Source: Kushneria konosiri
GTDB lineage: Bacteria; Pseudomonadota; Gammaproteobacteria; Pseudomonadales; Halomonadaceae
NCBI RefSeq assembly: GCF_002155145.1
Contig: NZ_CP021323.1
Location: 1,364,001 to 1,428,000 of the forward strand
Direction of reading: 5' to 3'
DNA: 64,000 nucleotides
Each line of letters begins with the position of its first letter. Position 1 is the first letter of the stretch. The position numbers and the translations under genes are program-made. Positions 44,784-53,216 of this stretch are shown piece by piece. The notes under the pieces were generated by a model. It searched no databases and was not told the origin of the DNA. It was given only the letters and a program-made list of their open reading frames with translations.

Positions 44784-45839
44784 TTAGACAGCCGGTTGAA
44801 GCATGTGGGTGCGATACGCTATGCGTCGCAGCGTATGAGGCATGGTAAACAGCGCCCTCCCACGTATATCGACCAGTATCCGATATAGCATCAGGCAGGC
44901 GGCGGCCACCAGCATTGTGGCCAAGATCGGTTCTAGCACCATGAGCGGTGTATTGATGATAGGTGGCATGAATGGTGCGGCGGCCTTGATCAGAATCTGA
45001 TGCATGACATAGATCGGCAGCGTCTGCTGACCGACAGAACAGAGCCATTGAAGCCTGAAGTAATTACATGTCAGGGCAAATAGATCGATCACTGTCGATA
45101 CCATGACAAGTGCCAGCAGCATTTGAACGCCTGGCGCATAAAGCAGATCAAAATGGCTTGCAGCGCCGAGGCCTGCCATGGAGATGGAGGCAGTAAGTAC
45201 AAATCGCTTAACGGAAAATGTCATGTAATGCGTATTAATAAACTCTCGAGCATGCACGCCAATAACAAAAAACAGAAAGTAGGCCATCAGACTTTGCAGT
45301 CCCCACTGATCTGTCGGAACAATAAAGGGCATGGCAATATTGGAAGCTACACCAGCCACAATACCCAGTACTGGTGAGCGTAGCGCCTTGACCAGTACAA
45401 AATAGATCACCAGTGCATATAGATACCAGAGAGACGTATCTGCCGTCAGCAGCTGATAAACACGTGTCATCAACGTCGCATTGGCTTCAGCAGTGCTGTC
45501 ATACCAGGGGTTTGCAGGAAGTAGCTGATCGACTACCAGCCAGTAAAGACTGGCCCACAGAACATATACCCACAAAAGCGATGCGATCTTTTTGGTTCTG
45601 ATTCGTGCCCAGCTGCGTTTATTGATGCTGGTAGCTGCCAGATAACCTGAAATCAGGAAAAAAAGAGGCATGCGCAGCGGCTTGAGCGCCGAGATAACAA
45701 CATTCCACATAAGGGCAATGGTGTGCCCCTCATACATGCCCTGATAAACAAACTGGTTGAAGTGATACAGCACTACCGCAAGGATACAGGCTCCCTTGGC
45801 AGCATCTATCCAGTTGATGCGCAAATTCGAGGATGTCAT
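44784..45839 (-). CDS. Acyltransferase family 3 membrane protein (OafA/WecH-like)
   Basis: 351 residues with about ten helices. RINWIDAAKGACILAVVLYHFNQFVYQG (about 6-33) contains the catalytic-type His of the acyltransferase 3 family; MPLFFLISGYLAATSINKRSW (about 57-77) is the second signature. The protein probably O-acetylates a surface sugar. Base composition is clearly more AT-rich than the surroundings, as is the 270-base gap behind it. The polysaccharide-type ATP-grasp pseudogene lies just upstream on the same strand, suggesting a small acquired surface-sugar locus. Confidence 0.85.
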   Translation of the reverse strand: MTSSNLRINWIDAAKGACILAVVLYHFNQFVYQGMYEGHTIALMWNVVISALKPLRMPLFFLISGYLAATSINKRSWARIRTKKIASLLWVYVLWASLYWLVVDQLLPANPWYDSTAEANATLMTRVYQLLTADTSLWYLYALVIYFVLVKALRSPVLGIVAGVASNIAMPFIVPTDQWGLQSLMAYFLFFVIGVHAREFINTHYMTFSVKRFVLTASISMAGLGAASHFDLLYAPGVQMLLALVMVSTVIDLFALTCNYFRLQWLCSVGQQTLPIYVMHQILIKAAAPFMPPIINTPLMVLEPILATMLVAAACLMLYRILVDIRGRALFTMPHTLRRIAYRTHMLQPAV

Positions 45840-46109
45840 GAACGCCTCATGCTGCAGCTTTTTTTAAACTGCCATGGCTGTTTTAAAGAGGCGATTCTAC
45901 CATGTCATTTTATATTTTTTTGTTTTTTATCGTTTTATTTTTTATTCGTGAAATTAAATAAACTAATAAAATTTCTAGGATAAAAGTTCAATTATTAAAT
46001 TTTAATAGTGAGCGCGTGACCAGTTTTTTAATGACTCCCGATTTGTAATGTTTAATACCATGGAAAGTTACTTTAAAAAATGAAAGGTGATTTTTCAAAG
46101 CCATTAATA
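45840..46109. other. AT-rich gap with no recognisable gene
   Basis: This gap lies between the acyltransferase and TupA-like genes. It is very AT-rich (runs of T and A around 45900-46080). No coding frame, hairpin terminator or repeat was identified. It would hold the acyltransferase promoter. Confidence 0.5.
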
Positions 46110-47099
46110 CTACTGGCTGCGTTTATCAGGCCAGGGCATGTCGGCGGCCACGCGCTGAGTGTGCGTGATGACAGGAGGCTTTAGAGGCTGCATCAGCTGG
46201 CCCCACCATCGATCATGCTCGGGCGTTTTGAAGTTCTTGAGCCCACCGGTGGGCGTGAAGGTGATTTCCCCGAAATAAATGCGCCCACCGGTGAGGTATA
46301 GATCCACCCGGGCAAAGTCGAACCCCTCGGACAGCTTCGTGGCCACCTCGATGGCCTCATTGAGCTGCCCCGGTTTCGGGATTCGCCGCCCGGTGGTAAA
46401 CCTGTCCTTGACCACCTCGACCAGATTCCAGTCCACGTCGTAGTAATCGACGGCAAAATCGGTAAACCGATCCTGTACCACCTCGATGTAGATGTCGGGC
46501 GTAGACCGATCCGGTCGCCTGAAACAGTAAAACTTGAAGTCCATGGGAGGACGTCCCAGGTCATCAAGCAACAGCTTCTCGAACAGCAGCCGGGGGGGAA
46601 TCTCACGATAGTGGGACTCGCGGCTGGCGGCTTAGTAGTCGGCGTCGAGCCAGCGCCTGCCGATATTGTCCAGCAGCTTGAACGGATACTGTTGCTTGTC
46701 CTCCACCAGTAGATTGAAGCCGGAGCCGTGGTTGCCCTTCATGACGAAGCGTTGGGGCAACTGTGCATACATCTCCGGCGTCAGCCGCCGGGTGTGGCCG
46801 TAACACTCAATCAGATAGTGCTGACCGACAGTGGCGGCCACATAGTCACGAACGGCGTATTTATCGCTTAGCAGGGTATAGATCGGTTCAGGGTCGAAGC
46901 GCCGGCAGCAGATCTTTTCATTGAAGGTTTGCGGATGGCTCAGATTCGGAAATCTGCCGAATTCGCGCCGATAGACGAATGACACATACAGTCTGTCATC
47001 AAGACGGGAGGTCAGCGTTCTACGGGCCTTGCGTACCAGCGTTCTGGAAAACTCTCCCAGTGTCGATCGCCCTGAAGGGGGCGATGATGTGTCCCTCAT
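46110..47099 (-). pseudogene. TupA-like ATP-grasp protein, split by an in-frame ochre codon
   Basis: One 329-codon frame matches the TupA-like ATP-grasp family throughout. The first half has FPNLSHPQTFNEKI, KYAVRDYVAATVG, FVMKGNHGSGFNLLVED; the second has REIPPRLLFEKLLLDDLGRPPMDFKFYCF, RVDLYLTGGRIYFGEITFTPTGG. TAA at codon 156 (46632-46634) replaces a residue right after WLDADY, just where family members usually have a second Tyr. No frameshift is seen. Such proteins act in teichuronopeptide, capsule or LPS decoration. The two ORF pieces are unlikely to be separate working genes, because the ATP-binding Lys and Glu ligands lie in different halves. Confidence 0.8.
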
Positions 47100-47276
47100 G
47101 CCACATGATCTCCTGATGTCAGGAGGAGAGATGGCTCATCCTCGTGGTTATTGTTGGCGTCGTGAAGTGGCCTTTCACGACATCCGTTACTGTGAGGGAA
47201 AAACCATTTTTTCAGCTTAACAAGACTTGTCTTATGTAACGCCTGCACGCTCTGATGGGGGCTTGAATCGAAAGGC

Positions 47277-47307
47277 GAAAAAGATGCCCGACGGGTCACG
47301 CCGGGCA
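47277..47307 (-). terminator. Terminator of the tct operon
   Basis: On the minus strand a TGCCCG/CGGGCA stem with an 11-base loop is followed by TCTTTTT, 39 bases after the tctA stop. Confidence 0.7.
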
Positions 47308-47345
47308 GCAACAGGACAATGGGATCATCCGTCGGCAGGCAGGCG

Positions 47346-48857
47346 TCAGGATCGTGCTGGTTCCTCGATGCCGGCATGAGCGGCCTTTCTTTTTCGACGC
47401 CATCGGCCCAGCAGCGGCGCACACAGGGTCAGAATCGTCAGGGCAAAAAACGCCAGTGCAATGGGACGGGTAAACATCAAAAGCCAGTTGCCGTCATACA
47501 TGGCCACGCTCTGATCCAGACGCTGCTCCACCATGGCTCCCAGCACCAGACCAATGGCCAGCGAGACCACCGAGAAGCCGTAGCGCTGCATCAAAAAGCC
47601 GATCAGGCCGAAGGCCAGGGTGATATAGATATCAAACACCGACTGTCGAATGGCATAGGCGCCGAGTACCGAGAACATGAACACCAGCGGCCAGAGAATC
47701 GGTACCGGCATCTGCGTAATGCGAGCATAGATTCTGGCACCGCCGAGCCCGACGCCGATAAACAAAAGATTGCCCAGCAGCAGCGCGGCAAACAGTGCAC
47801 TCAGGAGATTGGTCTGTTCGGTAAAAAGCGTTGGCCCCGGCTGGACCCCCTGGGCCAGAAGCCCTGCCAGAATGATGGCAGCCGTGGGGCTACCGGGAAT
47901 GCCGAGTGCCAGGGTCGGTACCAGAGAGCCGCCGACCGCCGAGTTGTTGGCCGCCTCGGACGCCGCGACCCCTTCGATGGCCCCGTGGCCGAACTCTTCT
48001 TTGTTTTTGGAGGTGCGCCGCGCCTCGTTGTAGCTGATCATCGAGGCAATGGTGGCCCCTTCAGCCGGCAGCACGCCGATGAAGGTACCAATGCCGGTCG
48101 AGCGCAAAACGGTATTTCTGATGCGTCGGATATCGGCCCAGGAGGGCAGGCGGGTAGCACTCATGCCGATCACGTCGCGCTTGAGTCCCAGCTCGGTGGA
48201 CTGACGCAGAAATTCCGCAATGCCGAACAGACCGATCATCACCGGCACGAAGCCAATGCCGTCGTAGAGCGCGTCGCTGTCAAACGTGTAGCGCTCGATG
48301 CCGGTGGCCAGATGCACCCCAACGGTGGCGATCAGTACGCCCATCGCGCCGGCGATCAGGTTTTTGGCCGCTGAGCCACCCCCGATGGTGGCCAGCATCG
48401 ACAGGCCAAAGATGGTCAGGGCGAAATACTCCGGCGGGCCGAATTCATAGGCGATCCCTGCCAGCAGGGGAGCGGCAAAAAGTAAAAAGAGCACGCTGAC
48501 CACGCCGCCAAAGCTTGAGGAGAGCGTGGCGATGCCGATCGCCCGACCCGCCTCGCCCCTGCGGGCCAGCGGATAGCCATCCAGGCAGGTGGTGGCCGAA
48601 GCCGAGGTGCCGGGAGTGTTGATCAAGATGGCCGTGATGCAGCCGGCAAAGGTCGATGAGCCATAGATGGTGGCCAGTACCACCACAGCCGAGATGGGGT
48701 CCATGGTCAGGGTAAAGGGCAGCACCAGCGCAGCACCGGTCGTGCCGCTGAGCCCCGGCAGTACACCGATCACGGTGCCCACCAGGGTGGTGACCACGAT
48801 CAGGAGCAGCAGGTCAGGGTCGGCCAGGGCGCCGAAACCGGAAAGAATCAGATCCAT
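47346..48857 (-). CDS. tctA: Tripartite tricarboxylate transporter, large permease subunit
   Basis: 503 residues, about 12 helices. GLSGTTGAALVLPFTLTMDP (about 36-55), STFAGCITAILINTPGTSASATTCLDGYPLARRGEAGRA (about 67-105) and GIPGSPTAAIILAGLLAQGVQPGP (about 316-339) are the strongest TctA signatures. It forms the transport path of the TTT system, driven by proton or sodium gradients. It is the last gene of pdxA-tctC-tctB-tctA, with 3 bp between tctB and this gene. The substrate is a carboxylate not identified here. Confidence 0.95.
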   Translation of the reverse strand: MDLILSGFGALADPDLLLLIVVTTLVGTVIGVLPGLSGTTGAALVLPFTLTMDPISAVVVLATIYGSSTFAGCITAILINTPGTSASATTCLDGYPLARRGEAGRAIGIATLSSSFGGVVSVLFLLFAAPLLAGIAYEFGPPEYFALTIFGLSMLATIGGGSAAKNLIAGAMGVLIATVGVHLATGIERYTFDSDALYDGIGFVPVMIGLFGIAEFLRQSTELGLKRDVIGMSATRLPSWADIRRIRNTVLRSTGIGTFIGVLPAEGATIASMISYNEARRTSKNKEEFGHGAIEGVAASEAANNSAVGGSLVPTLALGIPGSPTAAIILAGLLAQGVQPGPTLFTEQTNLLSALFAALLLGNLLFIGVGLGGARIYARITQMPVPILWPLVFMFSVLGAYAIRQSVFDIYITLAFGLIGFLMQRYGFSVVSLAIGLVLGAMVEQRLDQSVAMYDGNWLLMFTRPIALAFFALTILTLCAPLLGRWRRKRKAAHAGIEEPARS

Positions 48858-48860
48858 GGC

Positions 48861-49334
48861 TCAGCTCCATTGATAGTAAAGGTTCATGAGCGGACTGCGC
48901 GGAAAGCGAACCTCGAACACCATGTCAAACAGCACGATCGCCGCCAGCGGCGCCAGTGCCATCATGATCAGTACCGGTACTCGACGTTCCCCCCACATCA
49001 GCGACGCACCCAGGGTCACCACGACCAGTGCGATCAGAAACAGATTGAGCACCAGCAGGGCCGCAAACAGGGCCATCAGCATGACGGTGAGGTAGTAGAT
49101 ACGGGGCAGTGGTGTCTGCGGCGATGGCGGGCTGCGCAGATCCTGCAAAAAGGCGATCCCGGCAAGTACCACGATCAGCCCGGCGACCAGCTGCGGGAAG
49201 GTGGCCGGCTGCATGCCGCGTGCCAGAATGGCCGGCACTTCATCAAAGCTGAAGGCACGTACCACGGCCATCAGGGCCACCAGCGCCACGATGCCCAGCG
49301 GCACGGCCGCGCGTAGGGTAAAGGTGCTTCGCAT
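48861..49334 (-). CDS. tctB: Tripartite tricarboxylate transporter, small permease subunit
   Basis: 157 residues, four helices (about 10-30, 40-58, 80-108, 115-140). Length, helix layout and position between TctC and TctA identify it; the family is weakly conserved in sequence. It supports TctA in the membrane. Confidence 0.9.
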   Translation of the reverse strand: MRSTFTLRAAVPLGIVALVALMAVVRAFSFDEVPAILARGMQPATFPQLVAGLIVVLAGIAFLQDLRSPPSPQTPLPRIYYLTVMLMALFAALLVLNLFLIALVVVTLGASLMWGERRVPVLIMMALAPLAAIVLFDMVFEVRFPRSPLMNLYYQWS

Positions 49335-49367
49335 GAAGACCTCGACAAAAATGGGGTATCAGTGATG

Positions 49368-49392
49368 GGCAGGAGCCTTCATGGCTCCTGCC
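49368..49392 (-). other. Intercistronic hairpin between tctC and tctB
   Basis: GGCAGGAGCC pairs with GGCTCCTGCC around TTCAT, with no T-run. It fits an mRNA-stabilising or partial-termination stem after a binding-protein gene, giving more TctC than TctA/B. Confidence 0.55.
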
Positions 49393-49414
49393 GGCCTGTC
49401 CTCCAGCGCCTGTT

Positions 49415-50368
49415 TCAGGGTTTGATATAGCCCAGCTCGATCAGGGCCTCATGCATCCGGGCCACCGAACTGTTCATCTGCTCCCCCCAGGCGTCGGCGC
49501 CGGCCACTGAGGTGTCCGGATCAAGCCCCATGGTGTTGGTCAGGAACTTGCCGAATTCCTCGCCCTGCATCCCTTTCAGCAGTGTCTGTCGCAGTGTTTC
49601 GACCACGTCGTCGGGGGTACCCTCGCGCACTGCGAAACCGCGTACGGTCGAGTAGTCGGCATCGATGCCCAGCTGCTCGGTGGTGGCCACGTCCGGCGCC
49701 TCGGCCAGCGGCTCATCGGACATGACCACCATTGGACAGATGGTGCCGGCCGCGATCTGTGAGGAGGCTTCGCCGTAGTTCATGACGGCCACATCGATGT
49801 TGCCGCCGACCAGATTGGTCTGCAGCTCGCCGCCGCCCTTGAAGGAGACGATATTGGGCTGGGCGATACCGGCAGCCTTGCCGAACATGAAGGCCGAAAC
49901 GTCGTCGATGTTGGCCACATGCGTCACCCCGTAACGCAGCGCCTTGTCCTTCTGGGCGTCGATGAAGCTCTGGGCATTCTCATAGGCACCGCAGCTGGTC
50001 ATCAGCACCTGAGGGTCGTTGGTGGCGCGCGCAATCGGAATCAATCCGGTGGCTTCGGTCTCGCCGTTCTTGGCCTGGCGTACGGCGTGGCCGGTGGTCC
50101 AGGTGAGCACTGTATAGCCATCTGCCGGGCGCTGTTCGAGATAGCGCAGCGAGGCGTCGCCGGCGCCGCCGGGCTTGTTGACGATGACCATGTCGGTATC
50201 GATCAGTGGCTCGACCGCGCGCATCATGGCCCGTGCTGTCAGGTCGGTGCCGCCGCCGGCACCGGAGTGAGTGACCACTTCAATGGTATCGCTGGGGAAG
50301 TCGGCCGCCTGGGCGGTACCAAACATTCCAAGGGCAACAAGGCCGGCAGTAAACGCAGAAGTTTTCAT
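49415..50368 (-). CDS. tctC: Tripartite tricarboxylate transporter, periplasmic substrate-binding protein
   Basis: 317 residues with a signal peptide (cleavage after AQAA, about residue 22). The mature N-terminus DFPSDTIEVVTHSGAGGGTDLTARAM is the TctC/Bug family mark, with MVIVNKPGGAGDASLRYL and the C-terminal hinge DVVETLRQTLLKGMQGEEF. Bug proteins bind a carboxylate through two water-bridged loops; the ligand cannot be read. It follows pdxA by 44 bp, and a hairpin follows it. Confidence 0.92.
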   Translation of the reverse strand: MKTSAFTAGLVALGMFGTAQAADFPSDTIEVVTHSGAGGGTDLTARAMMRAVEPLIDTDMVIVNKPGGAGDASLRYLEQRPADGYTVLTWTTGHAVRQAKNGETEATGLIPIARATNDPQVLMTSCGAYENAQSFIDAQKDKALRYGVTHVANIDDVSAFMFGKAAGIAQPNIVSFKGGGELQTNLVGGNIDVAVMNYGEASSQIAAGTICPMVVMSDEPLAEAPDVATTEQLGIDADYSTVRGFAVREGTPDDVVETLRQTLLKGMQGEEFGKFLTNTMGLDPDTSVAGADAWGEQMNSSVARMHEALIELGYIKP

Positions 50369-50412
50369 GATTGCCTCCGGTGGCAGGTATCGAACGGAGC
50401 AGGCATCGGCGC

Positions 50413-51444
50413 TCAGGCCGCGGCTCGCTCTCGGGCGGCCACGCTCATGCGCGCGGCAAGCAACAGGGCCTGACGTGATGCGCCGATATCGGCGATACCG
50501 CGTCCGGCAATGTCATAGGCGGTGCCGTGAGCCGGCGTGCAGACCGGGAACGGGAAGCCGCCCAGCATGGTCACGCCGCTGTCAAAGCCCATCAGTTTCA
50601 TCGCGATCTGACCCTGGTCGTGGTACATGGTCAGCACCGCGTGGTAGCCCTCGCGCGGTGCGCGCAAAAAGACCGTATCGGCGGGAAAGGGGCCGACGGC
50701 CTGGATGCCTCGCTCGGCGGCCTGCTCGACGGCGGGTGCGATGATCTCTTCCTCCTCGCTGCCGAAGTTGCCGCCGTCACCGGCGTGTGGGTTAAGCCCC
50801 GCCACCGCGATGCGCGGTGATTCGATGCCGGACTGGCGCAGGCACTGATCGGTCAGGGCCAGCTCCTCGAGGATGGCGGCCGGGTTCAGTGACTCGGCCA
50901 CCTTCGCCAGCGGGATATGCGAGGTGACCCGGGCATTCCAGATGTTGTCCAGAATGTTGAACTCCCGCGCCTTTCCCTTGAAGCCGATGGCGCGGGCCAC
51001 AAAGCTGATCTCGTCATCGTAGCCGGGGTTGGCGTAGCGCATTGCCTGCTTGTTGAAGGGCGTAAAGCACACGGCCTCGACGCGCCCCTCGTGGGCCAGC
51101 TGCAGCGCCTCGTTGAAGTTGCGCGAGCAGAACTCGCCACCGGCCAGCACCGGTTTGCCCTGCTCGATCTCCTGCGGGTCGAGGTGACCCAGATCGATGA
51201 AGGCGACGCCCTCGCAGGTATCGCCGTCGAGTGCTTCAAGGGTGGTGGCGGTCAGCTCGGGGGTCAGGCCGGCGGTGCGGGCCCCCTGATCGAAGACCCG
51301 GCGATCGCCGATGATGACGAGTCTGACGGCGGCGTTAACCTGCGGGTCGCTGGCCAGACGCGCGGTCAGTTCCGGGCTGATGCCGGCGGGGTCGCCCATC
51401 GCCAGCGCAATCAGGGGGCGCTCATGGGAGGCAGTGACTGTCAT
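50413..51444 (-). CDS. PdxA-family dehydrogenase (PdxA/PdxA2)
   Basis: 343 residues. PLIALAMGDPAGISPEL (about 9-25) is the family start. Metal His residues appear in NLDN-like KAREFNILDNIWNARVTSHIPLA, LNPHAGDGGNFGSEEEEII (about 220-238) and YHAVLTMYHDQGQIAMK (about 267-283). Classical PdxA makes the pyridoxine precursor 4-hydroxythreonine phosphate product. The PdxA2 branch oxidises 4-phospho-threonate or -erythronate in sugar-acid breakdown. Placement at the head of a TTT transporter operon with a GntR/FCD regulator favours the catabolic branch. GAGG before the ATG at 51444 supports the start; the frame is open 114 bases upstream. Confidence 0.85.
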   Translation of the reverse strand: MTVTASHERPLIALAMGDPAGISPELTARLASDPQVNAAVRLVIIGDRRVFDQGARTAGLTPELTATTLEALDGDTCEGVAFIDLGHLDPQEIEQGKPVLAGGEFCSRNFNEALQLAHEGRVEAVCFTPFNKQAMRYANPGYDDEISFVARAIGFKGKAREFNILDNIWNARVTSHIPLAKVAESLNPAAILEELALTDQCLRQSGIESPRIAVAGLNPHAGDGGNFGSEEEEIIAPAVEQAAERGIQAVGPFPADTVFLRAPREGYHAVLTMYHDQGQIAMKLMGFDSGVTMLGGFPFPVCTPAHGTAYDIAGRGIADIGASRQALLLAARMSVAARERAAA

Positions 51445-51505
51445 GAAAAACCTCACTGTTGATTGAAAGGAGGGCTTGCTTGAAGATAAGCCTGCGCCCA
51501 AATGA

Positions 51506-51521
51506 ATAATGTATACATTAT
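51506..51521. promoter_or_regulatory. Operator candidate for the GntR/FCD regulator
   Basis: ATAATGTATACATTAT is a perfect 16-bp palindrome in the gap between pdxA and the divergent regulator, 62 bp before pdxA. The TGTATACA core is typical of FCD-type GntR operators. Confidence 0.7.
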
Positions 51522-51700
51522 ACGTTGGTCGCTTTGTGGTGGTTTTGGCCCTGGCCATAAGCCCTGGATCGTTTTATACCCCGCCTTGAAGGGGGCTTCG
51601 CTTCCCAGGGCAACACGGATGCGTCTGGCCGTCATGGTCTGCCAGACTACAGGAAGGACGTCCGGGCCATATTGTCGGTCCCGGCCAATGAGGATACGAG

Positions 51701-52375
51701 ATGACGACGCCACAGGGTTCGCGTGACACCGCCGGTGCCATTTCCCGGCATTCGTTGCACGATGCGATCACCAACCGCCTGCGCGACATGATCATCGAAG
51801 GTGAGCTTGCGCAGGGCGAAAGAATTTATGAAGGTCCGCTGTGCGAGACGCTGGGCGTGTCGCGCACGCCTCTGCGAGAAGCGCTGCGCTTTCTGGCCAG
51901 TGAAGGGCTGGTCGAGCTGGTGCCGCAGCGGGGCGCACGGGTACGTCAGTTTTCAGCGCGCGATATTGAAGACATGCTGATTCTGATTCGCTCGCTGGAA
52001 GAGCTGGCGGCCAGGCTTGCCTGCGAGCGAGCCACTGATGACGAGGTGGCCGGGGTGCGTCGATTGCACGATCAGATGATTGCCTTCTATCAGGCGGGCA
52101 ATCGACTCGACTATTACAAGACCAATCAGCAGATTCACACGGCTATCGTTGCGCTTTCCCACAACGAGCCGCTGATGCAGGTGCATGCCTCCCTGCAGTC
52201 AAAGCTCAAGCGCATTCGCTTTATCGGCCACTCGGGCCCCGACAAGTGGGCCGCAGCGGTGGATGAGCATGAGCACATCATGACCGCGCTCGAGCAGCGC
52301 AACACCGAGGCTCTGGTGGCGGCGCTGGGTGAGCATCTGGGGTACGCCTGGCAACGGGTCAGGCACATGGTCTGA
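51701..52375 (+). CDS. GntR-family regulator with FCD domain
   Basis: 224 residues. Winged helix at about 15-80: HSLHDAITNRLRDMIIEGELAQGERIYEGPLCETLGVSRTPLREALRFLASEGLVELVPQRG. The FCD ligand domain at about 95-220 has metal-type residues in RRLHDQMIAFY, QIHTAIVALSHN and DEHEHIMTALEQR. Divergent to pdxA-tctCBA, which it most likely controls through the palindrome at 51506. The effector is presumably the transported acid or a product. Confidence 0.92.
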   Translation: MTTPQGSRDTAGAISRHSLHDAITNRLRDMIIEGELAQGERIYEGPLCETLGVSRTPLREALRFLASEGLVELVPQRGARVRQFSARDIEDMLILIRSLEELAARLACERATDDEVAGVRRLHDQMIAFYQAGNRLDYYKTNQQIHTAIVALSHNEPLMQVHASLQSKLKRIRFIGHSGPDKWAAAVDEHEHIMTALEQRNTEALVAALGEHLGYAWQRVRHMV

Positions 52376-52376
52376 C

Positions 52377-53162
52377 TTACACCGATGCGCTTTCAGACCG
52401 GCGGGGGAGATAGTGCACGTGCAGGCAGCCGTGATGCGGTGAGCGCTCGATCACGGTTTCCACGCCGTAGACGTCAAGAATACGCTCTGAAGTGAGGACT
52501 GACTCCGGCGTACCGGCCGATACCACGCGGCCTTCCTTCAGCAGCACCAGATGGTCACAGAACATGGCGGCGAGGTTGAGATCATGCAGCGCCATCACGC
52601 AGGTGGTGGGCAGGCGCTGGACCAGTGCGAGAATGTCCAGCTGATGCTGGATATCCAAGTGGTTGGTGGGCTCGTCCAGTAACAGCTCGCGCGGGCGCTG
52701 CGCCAGGGCGCGGGCGATATGGATGCGCTGTCGCTCGCCCCCCGAGAGCGTATGCCAGCTCTGATGACGCCTTGTGGTCATGCCCACCTGGGTGAGTGCC
52801 TGCTCCACGGCAGTGCTGTCCTCTTCGCGCCAGCCGCTGAGCATTGAACGCCAGGGCGTGCGTCCGAGTCGAACCACGTCCAGTACGGTGACATCGGCAT
52901 CGGTGGTGGCATTTTGTTCGACCAGCGCCAGCCGTCTGGCCACGTCCCGCCGGCTCAGATGCTCGATCGGCGCGTCATCGAAGGTGATGACACCTTCGGT
53001 GGCACGTCGAAGGCCGCAAAGAAGACGCAGCAGGGAGGACTTGCCGGAGCCGTTGGGGCCGAGCAGGCCCACGGTGTCCCCCGGCGTGATTGAAAGGCTC
53101 ACGTCATCGACGATCAAACGGCCGGCCGTGGACCAGCTCACCCCATTGGCCTTTATCGACAT
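52377..53162 (-). CDS. ABC transporter ATP-binding protein, iron-siderophore/heme/B12 type
   Basis: 261 residues. Walker A GLLGPNGSGKSSLLRLL (about 33-49), signature LSGGERQRIHIARALA (about 138-153), Walker B RELLLDEPTNHLD (about 157-169) and the switch His in CVMALHDLNLAA. It is of the FecE/FhuC/HmuV group. It is the last gene of the SBP-permease-ATPase run. Its stop is 2 bp from the end of the convergent GntR gene. Confidence 0.92.
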   Translation of the reverse strand: MSIKANGVSWSTAGRLIVDDVSLSITPGDTVGLLGPNGSGKSSLLRLLCGLRRATEGVITFDDAPIEHLSRRDVARRLALVEQNATTDADVTVLDVVRLGRTPWRSMLSGWREEDSTAVEQALTQVGMTTRRHQSWHTLSGGERQRIHIARALAQRPRELLLDEPTNHLDIQHQLDILALVQRLPTTCVMALHDLNLAAMFCDHLVLLKEGRVVSAGTPESVLTSERILDVYGVETVIERSPHHGCLHVHYLPRRSESASV

Positions 53163-53216
53163 CTCATGGCTCTCCGGGCAGGTGGGTGGTATCGGGTAAG
53201 CAAGTCATCACTTCGC

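Noticed and set aside
46110-46571. Stand-alone small gene for the second half of the TupA-like protein
   Set aside because: Same frame as the upstream half, separated only by one TAA; the ATG inside has no ribosome site and half a fold would not bind ATP.
47319-48374. 351-codon plus-strand frame over tctA
   Set aside because: Antisense of the well-supported tctA gene with shadow composition.
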